Positions 1-8,991 are shown, counted from the stretch's first letter. The stretch: 64,000 nucleotides of DNA from Streptomyces sp. ISL-11 (GCF_018614525.1 NZ_JAGGOL010000072.1:18947-82946), one strand, 5' to 3'. The notes: a model not told the origin generated them from the sequence alone. A program made the numbers and translations.

Positions 1-488
1 CGCTCGACGAAGACGACCTCGGCGCCCTCGGGGACGCCGAGGGCGGCGGCGACGCGCGCGGTGGCGGGTTCGGTGGTGTGGCGCAGGACGCGGGTGGCGG
101 GCTGCTGTCCGGCCGCCTCCAGGTCGTCGTAGAGGCTGCTGAGCTCCAGCGGGCGCTTGACCTGGCTGTGCAGGACCTGGGTACCGACGCCCCGGCGGCG
201 TACGAGCAGCCCCTTGTCGACCAGCGACTGGATGGCCTGCCGGACGGTGGGCCGGGACAGCCCGAGCCGCGCGGCGAGGTCGATCTCATTGCCGAGGAGA
301 CTGCCCGGCGCCAGTCCGCCCTGCTCGATCGCGGCTTCGAGCTGCTGGGAGAGCTGGTAGTAGAGCGGGACAGGGCTGCTGCGGTCCAGGGTGAACTGGA
401 GGGATGGATGCTTCGCCACGAAGGGAGCGTAGCCGGGGGACCGGATGACGGGAAGTTCGGAGGTCAGGTTGTCCGGACATGCGCCCAT
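1..488 (-). CDS. GntR-family transcriptional regulator, C-terminus cut off by window edge
   Basis: On the minus strand the reading frame gives an N-terminal winged helix: about 30 residues of leader, then RSSPVPLYYQLSQQLEAAI, a helix-turn-helix ending LSRPTVRQAIQSL, and a wing LVRRRGVGTQV. This is a classic GntR DNA-binding domain. It is followed by the start of a UTRA-like effector domain, reading LYDDLEAAGQQPATRVL, which runs off the left edge. The ATG at 488 is the most upstream start in frame, with only a weak Shine-Dalgarno (CAGGG). The divergent neighbour is a LysE-type exporter, so this may be its regulator; that is inference from position and from the palindrome between them. The ligand cannot be read. 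Confidence 0.85.
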   Translation of the reverse strand, partial: MGACPDNLTSELPVIRSPGYAPFVAKHPSLQFTLDRSSPVPLYYQLSQQLEAAIEQGGLAPGSLLGNEIDLAARLGLSRPTVRQAIQSLVDKGLLVRRRGVGTQVLHSQVKRPLELSSLYDDLEAAGQQPATRVLRHTTEPATARVAAALGVPEGAEVVFVE

Positions 489-595
489 CCCTGGGGCGAA
501 CTGACCGATATGAGTGAGCGTGCCGTCAACTCGGCGCCTCTCGGTCGCGTCTTGTGCAATACAGATGTCAGCGCAGATGTCCTATGCATTCAGGA

Positions 596-611
596 GATAT
601 CAGCTGATATC
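596..611. promoter_or_regulatory. 16-bp perfect palindrome between gntR and lysE (candidate operator)
   Basis: GATATCAGCTGATATC is a perfect palindrome in the divergent promoter region, 26 bp before the exporter start. Two direct copies of CAGATGTC lie just upstream near 562-582. The position fits an operator for the divergent GntR protein; binding is inferred. Confidence 0.45.
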
Positions 612-637
612 CGGTGTGCTGAGGGAAGGGCGAGGCC

Positions 638-1267
638 GTGGAAGAGCTGGCTCTGGGGGTGGCACTGGGCTTCAGCGCGGGGATCAGCCCGGGCCCCCTG
701 CTCGCGCTGGTGCTCTCGGGGACGCTGCGCGGCGGCCTGGGCGTGGGGCTGCGGGTGGCGGCGGTGCCGCTGCTGACGGACCTGCCCGTGATCGTCCTGT
801 GCGTGACCGTCCTGTCGGTGCTGCCGGAGCGGGCGATCGCCGCCGGCGGGGTCGTCGGCGGGCTCTTCCTGGCCTGGCTGGCGGTGACGACCCTGCGCGA
901 GGCGCGGACCGCCGAGATCCCGGCCGCCGGGCAGACCGCCGGGGCGCGGGCCGAGGGCAGGCGGACCCTGTGGCAGGGGGCGCTGGTCAATCTGCTCAGC
1001 CCGCATCCGTGGATGTTCTGGCTGACCACCGGGGGGCCGCTGCTGGTCGCGGCCTGGCGGCACGGCCCGCCGGGCGCCGGGGGCTTCCTCCTCGGCTTCT
1101 ACGCCCTGCTGGTCGGCAGCAAGGCGGCGCTGGCGCTGATAGTGGCCCGCGCCCGCCACCGGATCGGGACCCGCGGCTACCGCCTGCTGCTCGGCGGCTC
1201 GGGGGTACTGCTGCTGGCGGCCTCGGCCTTACTGCTGGCCGAGTTCGGGGGCGAGCTGGCGGCGTAG
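638..1267 (+). CDS. LysE/RhtB-family amino acid exporter
   Basis: A 209-residue integral membrane protein. It opens with the LysE-type motif GFSAGISPGPLLALVLSGTL, in which the G-x-x-x-G-P-G region is diagnostic. It has about six hydrophobic segments and a conserved central NLLSPHPWMFW stretch. The family exports amino acids or small metabolites across the cytoplasmic membrane. The GTG start is preceded by GAGGGAAGGG. Length is normal for the family (about 200-220). The substrate cannot be inferred. Expression is probably controlled by the divergent GntR gene. Confidence 0.88.
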   Translation: MEELALGVALGFSAGISPGPLLALVLSGTLRGGLGVGLRVAAVPLLTDLPVIVLCVTVLSVLPERAIAAGGVVGGLFLAWLAVTTLREARTAEIPAAGQTAGARAEGRRTLWQGALVNLLSPHPWMFWLTTGGPLLVAAWRHGPPGAGGFLLGFYALLVGSKAALALIVARARHRIGTRGYRLLLGGSGVLLLAASALLLAEFGGELAA

Positions 1268-1392
1268 CCGCCCTGGTGCCGATGAATGTCCGGTAGCGAC
1301 ACGATCGAGCGACTTTGTACGCATGGCTCAACCTCGGTCCCGGTCTGGCTCGTTTTTGTGTTTACCAGACACCATGACCGGGGGAACGAACG

Positions 1393-2104
1393 ATGAGCCT
1401 TGGATACGGACACACCGACCTCCCGGGCAGCCGCCCGGCACCCGACCTCTCGCGCATCCGGCTGTACGACCAGCGGGAGGCCGCCGGGCACGCGGCGCTC
1501 CGCCCCGTCCACGACTGGGTCGACCGCCATGTCGCCCGCCCCCACCCCCGACCTCGGCCGCCGGGGTGCGGTCTGCCCCTTCGTGCCGCTGTCGCAGCGC
1601 CTGGACCTGATCCGCTTCGCCCTGGCCGATCCGCCGGCGGGTGACGAGGGCGCGCTGACGGCCGCCGTCGCCGCCCTCAAGGCGCACTGGCTGGCCATGG
1701 AGCCGGTCGGCGGTCAGCACACCATCGACAAGACCATCGTCCTCGTCCTGGCCGAGGCGCCCGCCGAGGTCGTCGTCCGCGTCCACGACCGCGCCAAGCC
1801 GGAGTTCGTGGCCGACGGCATGATGCTCGGCGAGTTCTTCCCCGGACACCCCGGGCCGGGTCTGCACAACCCCGATTTCCGGCCGTTGCACAGCGACACC
1901 CCGCTGCTCGTCGCCCGCAGCATGGTCGCCAACGACCTGCCGTTCCTGACGCAGGACCGCTATCCGCCGGACCGCCGCGCCGGCTTCGTGGAGTCCTTCC
2001 TGGAGCACCAGCCGTCGGCGGGCGCGGCCACCAGGCGGCGCGCCCGGGAGGAGCTGGCGCGGGCCCGCGGCGAGCTCGCGCGGCGGCCGCCTGCCGCCGG
2101 CTGA
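1393..2104 (+). pseudogene. DUF6875-like protein, one +1 frameshift
   Basis: The N-terminal frame starts at ATG 1393 after GGGGGAACGAACG and gives LSRIRLYDQREAAGHAALRP and HDWVDRHVARPHP. It then continues one frame over as DLGRRGAVCPFVPLSQRLDL and on to a stop at 2104. Reading frame 1 to about 1545 and then frame 2 gives one smooth protein of about 236 residues. The shift lies in a C-rich run at 1536-1551 and equals one extra base. The CPFVP motif recalls the DUF6875 family, a name I give tentatively. If the shift is real, only the part from ATG 1529 would be made. A sequencing error is at least as likely. It converges on the P450 gene with a 10-bp gap. Confidence 0.6.
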
Positions 2105-2114
2105 GCGCGCGGGG

Positions 2115-3317
2115 TCAGAAGCGGACCGGCAGGCGGTGCGGGCCCCGGATGAGCAGGCCCTGACGCCAGGTCAGTGAGTCGGGGTGGGCGTCCAGGGCGA
2201 GGTCCGGGAAGCGCTCCAGCAGCGAGCGGACGGCGATCCGGGCCTCCAGGCGGGCCAGCGGCGCGCCCAGGCAGTAGTGGATGCCGTGCCCGAAGGCGAT
2301 GTGGCCGCGCGCGTCGCGGCGGATGTCGAAGCGGCCGGGGTCGTCGAAGCGGGCCGGGTCGCGGTCGGCGTCGGCGAGGACGGGCAGGACCAGTTCGCCG
2401 CCGCCCGGTATGAGGGTGCCGCCGATCTCGATGGGCTCGGTGGTGAAGCGGTACGTCGGGGTCTCCAGCGGCCCGTCGTAGCGCAGCATCTCCTCGACCG
2501 CGTTCTCCAGCAGGCCGAAGTCCGCGCGCAGGTCCGCCAGCTGGTCGGGGTGGCGCAGGAGCGCGAGGACGCCGTTGGAGATGAGGTTGACGGTCGTCTC
2601 GTGGCCGGCCACGAGCAGGATCCAGGCCATGCCGAGGAGCTCCTCGGGCGAGAGCCGGTCGCCGTCCTCGTCGGTGGCGCGGATCAGCGCGCTCAGCAGG
2701 TCGTCGCCGGGCGTCTCGCGCTTGGCGGCGACCAGCTCGGCGAGATAGGCCCCGACCTCGCGGGCCGCGACGGCCTTCTCCGCCGCCGGGGCGGATCCGA
2801 CGGCCGTGTTGGACCAGGCGCGGAACGCCTCCCGGTCGAGGGAGGGCACGCCGAGCAGCTCGCAGATGACGCCCATGGGCAGCGGGAAGGACAGCGCGTC
2901 GACGAGGTCGGTGCGCCGGTCCGGGGCCGCGAGCATGGCGTCGAGCAGCTCGTCCGTCATCCGCTGCACGCGCGGCGCCATCTCCTCGACGCGCCGCGGG
3001 GTGAACTCCTTGGCGACGAGCTTGCGCAGCCGCGTGTGGTGGGGCGGGTCGAGGATCAGCATGTGGGGGCCCGAGGCCACGGGCGTCAGGCCGATCGCCT
3101 CGGAGGCGCTCCGCCAGTCCTTCGACAGGCGCGGGTCGTTGAGCGTGGCGCGTACCTCTTCGTACCCGACCACCAGCCACGCGAGTGCGCCCTCCGGCAT
3201 GCGCACCCGGTGTACCGGTCCCCGCTCGCGGAGCTCCGCGTAGACCCGGTGCGGGTGTCTGGCGAACTCGTCCCCCGACGCTGCCAGATCCACTACCGCA
3301 CTCGTGTCGGCCACCAT
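2115..3317 (-). CDS. Cytochrome P450
   Basis: A 400-residue soluble bacterial P450. The I-helix oxygen-binding motif is AGHETTVN, the K-helix region sits around ENAVEEMLRYDG, and the heme-thiolate loop is FGHGIHYCLGAPLARLEARI with the cysteine ligand. The clan resembles CYP107/CYP105-type Streptomyces enzymes, which hydroxylate or epoxidise small molecules using ferredoxin-delivered electrons. ATG 3317 was chosen because GGGGGA precedes it and the frame upstream has no family sequence. No ferredoxin gene lies next to it, so redox partners must be elsewhere. The substrate is unknown. Confidence 0.93.
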   Translation of the reverse strand: MVADTSAVVDLAASGDEFARHPHRVYAELRERGPVHRVRMPEGALAWLVVGYEEVRATLNDPRLSKDWRSASEAIGLTPVASGPHMLILDPPHHTRLRKLVAKEFTPRRVEEMAPRVQRMTDELLDAMLAAPDRRTDLVDALSFPLPMGVICELLGVPSLDREAFRAWSNTAVGSAPAAEKAVAAREVGAYLAELVAAKRETPGDDLLSALIRATDEDGDRLSPEELLGMAWILLVAGHETTVNLISNGVLALLRHPDQLADLRADFGLLENAVEEMLRYDGPLETPTYRFTTEPIEIGGTLIPGGGELVLPVLADADRDPARFDDPGRFDIRRDARGHIAFGHGIHYCLGAPLARLEARIAVRSLLERFPDLALDAHPDSLTWRQGLLIRGPHRLPVRF

Positions 3318-3435
3318 GGCTCCCCCTTGTTCTCCGAGATCATCCACGCAGCGAGCGGCCGAACTCAAGAGCGAAATCCGGACAGTCGTCCGGTTCTCGA
3401 TCCCCCGAGGCCGAGGGGCACGGCGGAACCACCGG

Positions 3436-5172
3436 CTACGGATACGACACGACCTGGGCCACCCCGCTCCTCGCGTCCGCGGGGCCGCCGGTTCCGTTGA
3501 TGACATGGCGGATCGTCCCCTTGCCGCCGAGGGAGACCGTGACCAGGTCGTGGAAGCGCACCCCGGGCCGGCGCGGGGCCTCGAAGGCGCGGTCGGCGAC
3601 GATGTCCGGGTCGGCGTCGAAGGAGCAGTAGCTGCCCATCCCCCACGCTTCGTGCCGGGTGACACCGGCGGCGACCTTGTAGGCGGGATAGCCCTGAGCG
3701 GCGCCGCTCCGCCAGGCGGCCTGGCCCGGCGGATCGTAGGGCATCTCGTTCTGGAAGAAGTACGTGCGTCCGCCCTCGCCGTTCCAGAGGGTCTGGTGAC
3801 GCTGGTAATGCTCGACGAACAGCCCGTACATCGTGACGCGGTCGCCGTTGACGACCAGCCCCTCGGCCGCGGTGTTGACGGTCCATCCGATGCCGTCGCC
3901 GTGGTCGGCGCGCCAGAGCCAGAGGTTGTCGCCGATCACGTCGGAGCTGTTGACGACGAGGCTCCTGGTGGCCCGGCCGGCGCCGGCGCCACCGATCCGG
4001 AAGAAGACGTCGTGGAGGGAGACGGGGTCGGCGGAATGGCGCCGCCGCGCGTCCGGCGGGCCGATCTCCATCAGCGCCGGCGACCCGGCCGGCCCGGCGT
4101 CGACCAGCAGGCCCGCGATCCGTACCCCGTCGACGTCGGCGACGGACAGCGCGGTCCGGCCGGTGTCGGGGACGAGGGTGGCCAGGCCCAGGCCGAGGAC
4201 GACCGTGCCGGGGCGGGTGACCCGCAGCGTGCGGTCGAGGTGGTGGATGCCGGGGGTGAACAGCAGGTCCTTGCCGCGCGCGAGCGCCGCGTCGATGCGG
4301 GCCGCGCCGGTGCCGGGCCGGACGACGAAGAACCGGCCGAGCGGCCGGGAGGTGCCCGCCGGCCGGGCGCCGTGGGCCCAGGTGGTGCCCCGGCCGCCGG
4401 TGCGCAGGGCGGGGACGAAGACGCGGTACGCGCCCGCCCGGTCCACGTGGAGGAAGGGCTTCTCCCGCATGACGGGGGTGCGGTCGACGCGGGTGTGCGG
4501 CGGGCGGGGGAAGGCGCCGGGAGGTGCGTTGCGCACCCCGACGAAGACCATGTTCCAGATGGCGCCGGTCCACCCGCCGAACTCGCTGTCGCGCGAGAGC
4601 CACTGCTGCTGGGTGCCGGAGCGCACCGTTCCGTCGATCAGCGAGTCGGCGATGAGCCCCCCGCTGGACCAGCCGCCGTCGTCCAGGCGCAGATCACCGC
4701 GCAGGTGCATCCGGCGGTACGGGGCGGCCTGCGAGACGGCCCAGCGGTCGGCGCCGGAGGCGGGGGTGACGGAGAGGTTCTCGGCCGCGCGCCAGAAGTT
4801 CTGGGTGGCGTTGCCGCCGAACCAGTCGGCCTCGGCGCGCACCGCTCCCCTGATCGTGACGTCGTCGGGCGACAGCCCCAGCCCCGCGACCTGGGTGTAG
4901 AACCCGGTGTCGACGTCCACGTCGTACGTACCCGGCTTGAACAGCAGCGCCTGGCGACCGGTGCCGAACTGCGCGCGCTCCTGCCGCCGGAAGACGGCGT
5001 CCACCGCGTCCTGCACCGCCTCCTTGGGCATCGAGGGATCGAAGACGCGGACGTCCGGGCCCAGTTCGGGACCACCGGAGGGAAGCGGCGGCGCCCCGGG
5101 GGTCTGCGCGAGGGCGAGACAGGCGACGGTGGCCGTCAGCAGGGCGGCGGTCCAGGCACCGGTGGAGGTCAC
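3436..5172 (-). CDS. Secreted right-handed beta-helix protein (pectate-lyase/GH55-like fold; homologues often labelled 'adenylyl cyclase')
   Basis: A 578-residue protein with an N-terminal signal segment (TAALLTATVACLALAQ). Two regions follow whose pattern (LLFKPGTYDVDV; LLFTPGIHHLDRTLRV; VSLHDVFFRIGG; GDRVTMYGLFVEH) suits repeated rungs of a pectin-lyase fold. The C-terminal part contains EMPYDPPGQAAW and AWGMGSYCSFD, as in a Streptomyces family frequently mis-annotated as adenylyl cyclase. Sugar-polymer binding or cleavage outside the cell is the most likely role, by fold only. No nucleotide-cyclase motif is visible. It stands alone between P450 and RNase genes, all on the minus strand. Confidence 0.65.
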   Translation of the reverse strand: MTSTGAWTAALLTATVACLALAQTPGAPPLPSGGPELGPDVRVFDPSMPKEAVQDAVDAVFRRQERAQFGTGRQALLFKPGTYDVDVDTGFYTQVAGLGLSPDDVTIRGAVRAEADWFGGNATQNFWRAAENLSVTPASGADRWAVSQAAPYRRMHLRGDLRLDDGGWSSGGLIADSLIDGTVRSGTQQQWLSRDSEFGGWTGAIWNMVFVGVRNAPPGAFPRPPHTRVDRTPVMREKPFLHVDRAGAYRVFVPALRTGGRGTTWAHGARPAGTSRPLGRFFVVRPGTGAARIDAALARGKDLLFTPGIHHLDRTLRVTRPGTVVLGLGLATLVPDTGRTALSVADVDGVRIAGLLVDAGPAGSPALMEIGPPDARRRHSADPVSLHDVFFRIGGAGAGRATRSLVVNSSDVIGDNLWLWRADHGDGIGWTVNTAAEGLVVNGDRVTMYGLFVEHYQRHQTLWNGEGGRTYFFQNEMPYDPPGQAAWRSGAAQGYPAYKVAAGVTRHEAWGMGSYCSFDADPDIVADRAFEAPRRPGVRFHDLVTVSLGGKGTIRHVINGTGGPADARSGVAQVVSYP

Positions 5173-5240
5173 CCGGGCATTAAAGCGAATGTCCCGCCGT
5201 CATCCGGTGACGACGGGACACGCGCCGCGCGTCATCGCGC

Positions 5241-5666
5241 TCAGCAGGAGAAGTTCACCAGTTTGAAGCTCGCGTAGTGGTCGGCCGTGTAGTAGTCCTC
5301 GTGTGCCGCCTCACCGGTGATGACGCGGCGGGCACCGCGGTCGGGCGAGCCTGGGGTCTTGACGGTGTACTCGTGGTAGTAGCCGGAGGTGTGCTGGGGC
5401 AGGACGCCCTCACGGTTGGAGAAGACCGTGCCGTCCTTGGGGTACGGGTACGGGCCGCCGGCGTCGATCAGCTTGATGGTGTCGTGGGCCTGCGAGGGCA
5501 GGGCCGAGTAACAGATGTCGCCGATGGCCTTCACGGACACGGTGGTCGTCGCGCCGGCGGTGGGAGCGGCCGGGCTCGCGGCCACGGCGGTGCCGCCGAA
5601 GAGCAGGGCGGAGGCCAGGGCGGCGGTCAGGGCAGAGGTGCGCACAAAGCGTGGGGGGTTGGTCAT
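5241..5666 (-). CDS. Secreted guanyl-specific ribonuclease, RNase Sa family
   Basis: A 141-residue precursor. The signal peptide ends near AVAA-SPAAP and is followed by a domain of about 95 residues that closely matches RNase Sa: SALPSQAHDTI, FSNREGVLP, YYHEYTV, RRVITGEA and YTADHYASF. The catalytic triad of RNase Sa (Glu54, Arg69, His85) maps to Glu99, Arg114 and His130 with identical spacing. The two cysteines of the conserved disulfide are present (DICYSALP and the terminal Cys). It cleaves single-stranded RNA 3' of G outside the cell. No barstar-like inhibitor gene is visible next to it, and secretion would make one less necessary. Confidence 0.94.
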   Translation of the reverse strand: MTNPPRFVRTSALTAALASALLFGGTAVAASPAAPTAGATTTVSVKAIGDICYSALPSQAHDTIKLIDAGGPYPYPKDGTVFSNREGVLPQHTSGYYHEYTVKTPGSPDRGARRVITGEAAHEDYYTADHYASFKLVNFSC

Positions 5667-5729
5667 GACGCCAGCTTGACCCGGATAGGGGTTGTCATGT
5701 CAACGCCAATAGGGGGGTGTTTTCCGGGT

Positions 5730-5756
5730 GTTAACCGATCAGGGGTGATCGTTAAC
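5730..5756. promoter_or_regulatory. Imperfect inverted repeat in the RNase/XRE divergent promoter
   Basis: GTTAACCGATCA and TGATCGTTAAC face each other around a short GGGG centre, with one base missing from perfect symmetry. It lies between the divergent RNase and XRE-cupin genes and could be an operator for either. Confidence 0.35.
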
Positions 5757-5772
5757 CCGCCCGGAGAGCTTT

Positions 5773-5807
5773 TTGCCTCTGAGGCAAAACTTTTGCCTCT
5801 CAGGCAT
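5773..5807. promoter_or_regulatory. Tandem operator pair upstream of the XRE-cupin gene
   Basis: Two copies of a near-palindrome sit exactly 20 bp apart: TTGCCTCTGAGGCAA (perfect, 5773-5787) and TTGCCTCTCAGGCAT (5793-5807). They are on the same face of the helix and just upstream of the regulator start. XRE-cupin regulators commonly autoregulate through TGCCT-type palindromes, so these are probably autoregulatory sites; binding is inferred. Confidence 0.6.
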
Positions 5808-5827
5808 GGCAGGGCTATACCGGAGCC

Positions 5828-6470
5828 ATGAACCCGTCCACCACCCCGTCCCCGCCGGACGGCGGCCCCGGAGACGACCTGCCGGCCGTCGCCCCGCGCC
5901 TGCGCGACCTGCGCCGGCACAGCGGGCTGACCCTGGAGGCCGCCGCCGGACGCGTCGGGCTCTCGCCCGCGCACCTGTCGCGGCTGGAGACCGGACGCCG
6001 GACGCCCTCGCTGCCGATGCTGCTGGCGCTGGCGCGTACGTACGGTACGACGGTATCCGACCTGCTGGGCGAGGTGCCCCCCCCGAGCGCGACCCGATCG
6101 TGCGGGGCGAGCGGATGGAACCGCAGGAGGCCGGTGGCTGGACGTACTGGCGGGCCGGCGGCTCCGGGAGGGCGATGCAGGCGCTGCGGCTGCGCGTACC
6201 GCCGAGCGCGGGCGGCCAGGCGGAGCTGGTGCGGGTGCACCCGGGCGAGGAGTGGCTGTACGTCACCGCCGGCCGGCTGCGGCTGACGCTCGGCGAGGCC
6301 ACGCACGTCCTGGAGCCGGGCGACTCCGCGCACTTCGACTCCCTCACCCCGCACCGCATCGCGGCCGCCTCGCCCGGCGGGGCGGACCTGCTGTTCCTGC
6401 ATTGCTGCAGAGCGGCGCGACCGAGCTGTGTCTCGGGGGCGCCGCGCCGACCCGGAGGGGAATGCCATGA
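5828..6470 (+). pseudogene. XRE-family regulator with C-terminal cupin, two frameshifts
   Basis: The N-terminal frame gives an XRE helix-turn-helix (LRRHSGLTLEAAAGRVGLS, then HLSRLETGRRTPSLPMLLAL). A shift in a run of eight C (6077-6084) moves to the frame ERDPIVRGERMEP and the cupin fold (VRVHPGEEWLYVTAGRLRL; LEPGDSAHFDSLTPHRI). A second shift near 6401-6405 is needed to reach LLQSGATELCLGG and the stop at 6468-6470. Restored length is about 213 residues, normal for XRE-cupin regulators that sense small metabolites. Both shifts are net -1. The intact ATGA overlap with the next gene suggests the gene is functional in nature and the shifts may be sequence errors. Confidence 0.72.
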
Positions 6471-6616
6471 GGGACACGATCCGCAGCGGAAAGCCGATGA
6501 ACGAGGAGGACCGGGCCCCGATGGGGATGACCGTCCGGGTCGTCATCTATCTCGTCGCGGTGCACTTCTTCGCGGGCTTCCTCTTCCTCCTGTTCTATCT
6601 CGCCGGGGCGAAGTGA
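6467..6616 (+). CDS. DUF6126-family small membrane protein
   Basis: A 49-residue protein with one transmembrane helix (VRVVIYLVAVHFFAGFLFLL) after a charged N-terminus. The pattern R-x-x-x-Y-L-x-x-x-H-x-x-A-G-F matches the actinomycete DUF6126 family, which sits beside XRE-cupin regulators. The ATG overlaps the regulator stop as ATGA, and GGAGGGG lies 7 bp upstream, so it should be translated in tandem with it. Function is unknown; a membrane partner of the regulator is a guess from conserved adjacency. Confidence 0.8.
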   Translation: MRDTIRSGKPMNEEDRAPMGMTVRVVIYLVAVHFFAGFLFLLFYLAGAK

Positions 6617-6683
6617 GCGCGGGCCGCGATCTTCTGGGAGCCTGGAGGGGTTGCGGACCGCTCCCGGCAGGAAGGTCGTGGCG

Positions 6684-7339
6684 ATGGCGCGTACGGCTCA
6701 GGACGTCCTCGCGGACGCGGCACGGCGGACGGCCCCGGCCGCTGACGCGAACCGGCTCGTGGCGCTGATCGCGGCCGGCGAGGCGCCCCGCGAGGTGATC
6801 GGCGCGCTGGCGCTGGAGCAGCACCACATCATCGCGAGCGACCGCCGCAGCTTCCTTCACCTGGCCGAACGGGCCGCGCTCCCCGCCGTCACCGGGTTCT
6901 TCCGCTCCCTCGCCCAGGGCGAGGGCCTGGCACTGGACCACCTCGGCCCGCTGGCGGCGGCCTGCGGGCTGGACGAGCGGGCCGTCGGCGCCCACGAGCC
7001 GCTCCCCGGCTGCCAGGCGTATCCGGCGTACGTGGCGTGGCTGGCGCTCGGCGCCGAGCCGGCCGACGCGGTCGTCGCGCTGTCGGCCACCTTCGCGACC
7101 TGGTCCGGCTATTGCGCCACCGTCGGGCGGGCGCTGCGCGAGCACTACGGCTTCGACGACCGGGCGTGCGGGTTCTTCGACCTCTTCGCCGCGCCCGCGC
7201 CGGAGGCGGCGGCCCGGGCCCTGTCGGCGGTGACGGCCGGCCTGGAGGCCGGGCGCTGTCCGAGCCGCTGGCCCACCGCTACGGACGCACGCTACAGGCC
7301 TATGAGTTGATGTTCTGGGAGACCCTCGCTGTACGGTGA
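6684..7339 (+). pseudogene. TenA-like helical protein, one frameshift near the C-terminus
   Basis: From ATG 6684 (GGAAGG upstream; GTG 6678 is an alternative) the frame gives a TenA/HemeO-like all-helical protein: ALEQHHIIASDRRSFLHLA, GCQAYPAYVAWLALGAEPAD and HYGFDDRACGFFDLFAAPAP. The last part is in another frame (EPLAHRYGRTLQAYELMFWE), reached by a single missing base near 7248-7258. The restored protein is about 218 residues. Related Streptomyces proteins are labelled transcriptional regulators, but the fold suggests a TenA-type hydrolase or binding protein. Pathway and substrate are unknown. Whether the shift is real or an error cannot be decided here. Confidence 0.65.
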
Positions 7340-7343
7340 ACGC

Positions 7344-7883
7344 ATGGCACATCACGACGACGCGGAAGTGACCTACCGGCTCGCCCGGCCGGAGGAACTC
7401 CCGGGCATCGAGGCCCTCGACAACTCCTTCACCACCGACTCCGTCATCGAGGTGCGCGCCACGGACGAGGGCTTCCACCTCCACGCCAGGCCGGTCGACC
7501 CGCCGCTGCGCAAGGTGTATCCGGCGGAGGAGGACGAGGAGGACCCCGACGCGCGGGCGATCGTCGCGCACTCCGGCGACCGGCTGTGCGCCGCCCTCAC
7601 CTTCGCGTACGCCGCCTGGAACCGCCGCCTGCTGATCGCCGACCTCCGGGTGGCCCCCGCTCACCGCGGCCGGGGCGTCGGCTCCGCCCTGATGCGCCGC
7701 GCCCTGGAACAGGGGCGGGAACTGGGCGCGCGGGCGGCCTGGTTGGAGGTCACGAGCGTCAACGCCCCGGCGGTGCGCGCGTACCGCCGGATGGGCTTCG
7801 CGGTGTGCGGCCTGGACACCTCCCTCTACACGGGCACGGCGTCCGAGGGCGAGACCGCCCTGTTCATGAGCCGCCCGCTGTGA
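7344..7883 (+). CDS. GNAT-family N-acetyltransferase (streptothricin-acetyltransferase-like)
   Basis: A 179-residue protein with the GNAT acetyl-CoA motif A (LRVAPAHRGRGVGSALMRRAL) and motif B (AYRRMGFAVCGLDTSLYTGT). The latter resembles the tail of streptothricin acetyltransferases. It transfers acetyl from acetyl-CoA to an amine; the substrate is not determined. The start lies 5 bp after the preceding gene. Its 3' end overlaps the end of the convergent allantoicase gene by 20 bp, so the two genes share coding sequence on opposite strands. Confidence 0.88.
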   Translation: MAHHDDAEVTYRLARPEELPGIEALDNSFTTDSVIEVRATDEGFHLHARPVDPPLRKVYPAEEDEEDPDARAIVAHSGDRLCAALTFAYAAWNRRLLIADLRVAPAHRGRGVGSALMRRALEQGRELGARAAWLEVTSVNAPAVRAYRRMGFAVCGLDTSLYTGTASEGETALFMSRPL

Positions 7884-8991
7884 GCCGGCGGACGCCGTCC
7901 TCGGTCAGCGAGCCGTGGACGCGCAGCCGGGCGATGCCGCCGTCGGGGTAGGTGTCGACGCGCAGGTGCGTGGCGACGGGCCGGCCGTCCAGGACGAAGC
8001 GGTGGACGGTGTCGGGCTGGAGGCGGGTGCGGGGCAGGATCTCCCGCCAGCCGGTGGCGTGGTCGGCGGGATCGGCGCCGGTGGTGGCGTCGAGGACGGA
8101 CAGGGCGGCCCAGCCGACCGCGTTGCCCTTATAGCAGCCGGTGTCGATCTCGACGGCCCGCAGGTGGGCCTGGCCGGTGAGGCGGAAGCGGACCCAGTCG
8201 TGGCCCCGGTCGCGGCGGCGGCGGGTCTCCCAGCCGTCGTCCATCTTGCGGGAGCGGCCGGGGTGGATGGCGTGCGACGGCGGGGAGTAGAAGCGGTCGG
8301 AGGCGTCCTCGGCGTGGCCGCCGTGCTCCAGCGCGGCCAGGTCGAAGGTGCCCAGGGCCGCGAGCCAGGCCGGGTCGGGCGCGGCCTCGCCGTGGACGCG
8401 CAGCCGGGCGATGCCGCCGTCGGGGTACTGGATCAGCCGCAGGTGGGTGAGGCGGCCGGGGTGGTCGACGGCGAAGGCGTTGGCGGCGTGGCCGCCGACG
8501 GGGGTGCGGGGCACCAGCGGCGTCCACGTCACGCCGTCGGCGAGGAGCTCCTCCGGGGAGGGCGCGCCGGGGAGGCAGGTGCCCTCGACGGCGACGGCCT
8601 GGGGGTGGTTGCCGCGGAAGTGGGCGGTGTCGACGACGACGCCGCGGACGAGGCCGGGCACGCCGAGGCGGATCAGCGCCCAGTCGTGATCGCCGTCGGC
8701 CGGGTGCGGGGTGCCGGGGCCCGCGCCGCGCCGACGGCGGGTCTCCCAGCCGTCCATGACCTTGCCCTTGTGGCCGAAGTGCTCGGGGTCGAAGTGGGCG
8801 GCCTCGGGCTTGAGGAGGTTCTCGCGCTCGGCGAAGAACTCGTCGTTGGCGGCGATGACCCCGGCGCCCAGCCGCCGGTCGGCGAGGTCGGGCAGGTGGC
8901 CGAAGGGGAGGTCGGTGGAGCGGTAGTCGGCGTACGGGTCGCCACCGGTGTAGGGGTCGGCGCCGCCGGTGAAGGAGGATATGCCGCTCAT
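7864..8991 (-). CDS. alc: Allantoicase
   Basis: A 375-residue protein (family about 330-380) made of two similar halves, each with the allantoicase signature: [13 protein letters not shown] ... [10 protein letters not shown] and [18 protein letters not shown]. Each half also carries a [13 protein letters not shown] strand. It hydrolyses allantoate to ureidoglycolate and urea (EC 3.5.3.4) in the cytoplasm. ATG 8991 overlaps the allantoinase stop as ATGA, so the two are co-translated from the allB promoter. Regulation is presumably through the operators upstream of allB. Confidence 0.95.
   Translation of the reverse strand: MSGISSFTGGADPYTGGDPYADYRSTDLPFGHLPDLADRRLGAGVIAANDEFFAERENLLKPEAAHFDPEHFGHKGKVMDGWETRRRRGAGPGTPHPADGDHDWALIRLGVPGLVRGVVVDTAHFRGNHPQAVAVEGTCLPGAPSPEELLADGVTWTPLVPRTPVGGHAANAFAVDHPGRLTHLRLIQYPDGGIARLRVHGEAAPDPAWLAALGTFDLAALEHGGHAEDASDRFYSPPSHAIHPGRSRKMDDGWETRRRRDRGHDWVRFRLTGQAHLRAVEIDTGCYKGNAVGWAALSVLDATTGADPADHATGWREILPRTRLQPDTVHRFVLDGRPVATHLRVDTYPDGGIARLRVHGSLTEDGVRRLTAGGS

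Noticed and set aside
3436..5172. Adenylyl cyclase activity, as homologues are sometimes labelled
   Set aside because: No cyclase catalytic motif; repeats and signal peptide fit an extracellular beta-helix.
3304..5277. Long open frame on the plus strand opposite the beta-helix gene
   Set aside because: It is a high-G+C shadow, rich in G/A/R with no family motif. The minus strand has the signal peptide and the consistent protein.
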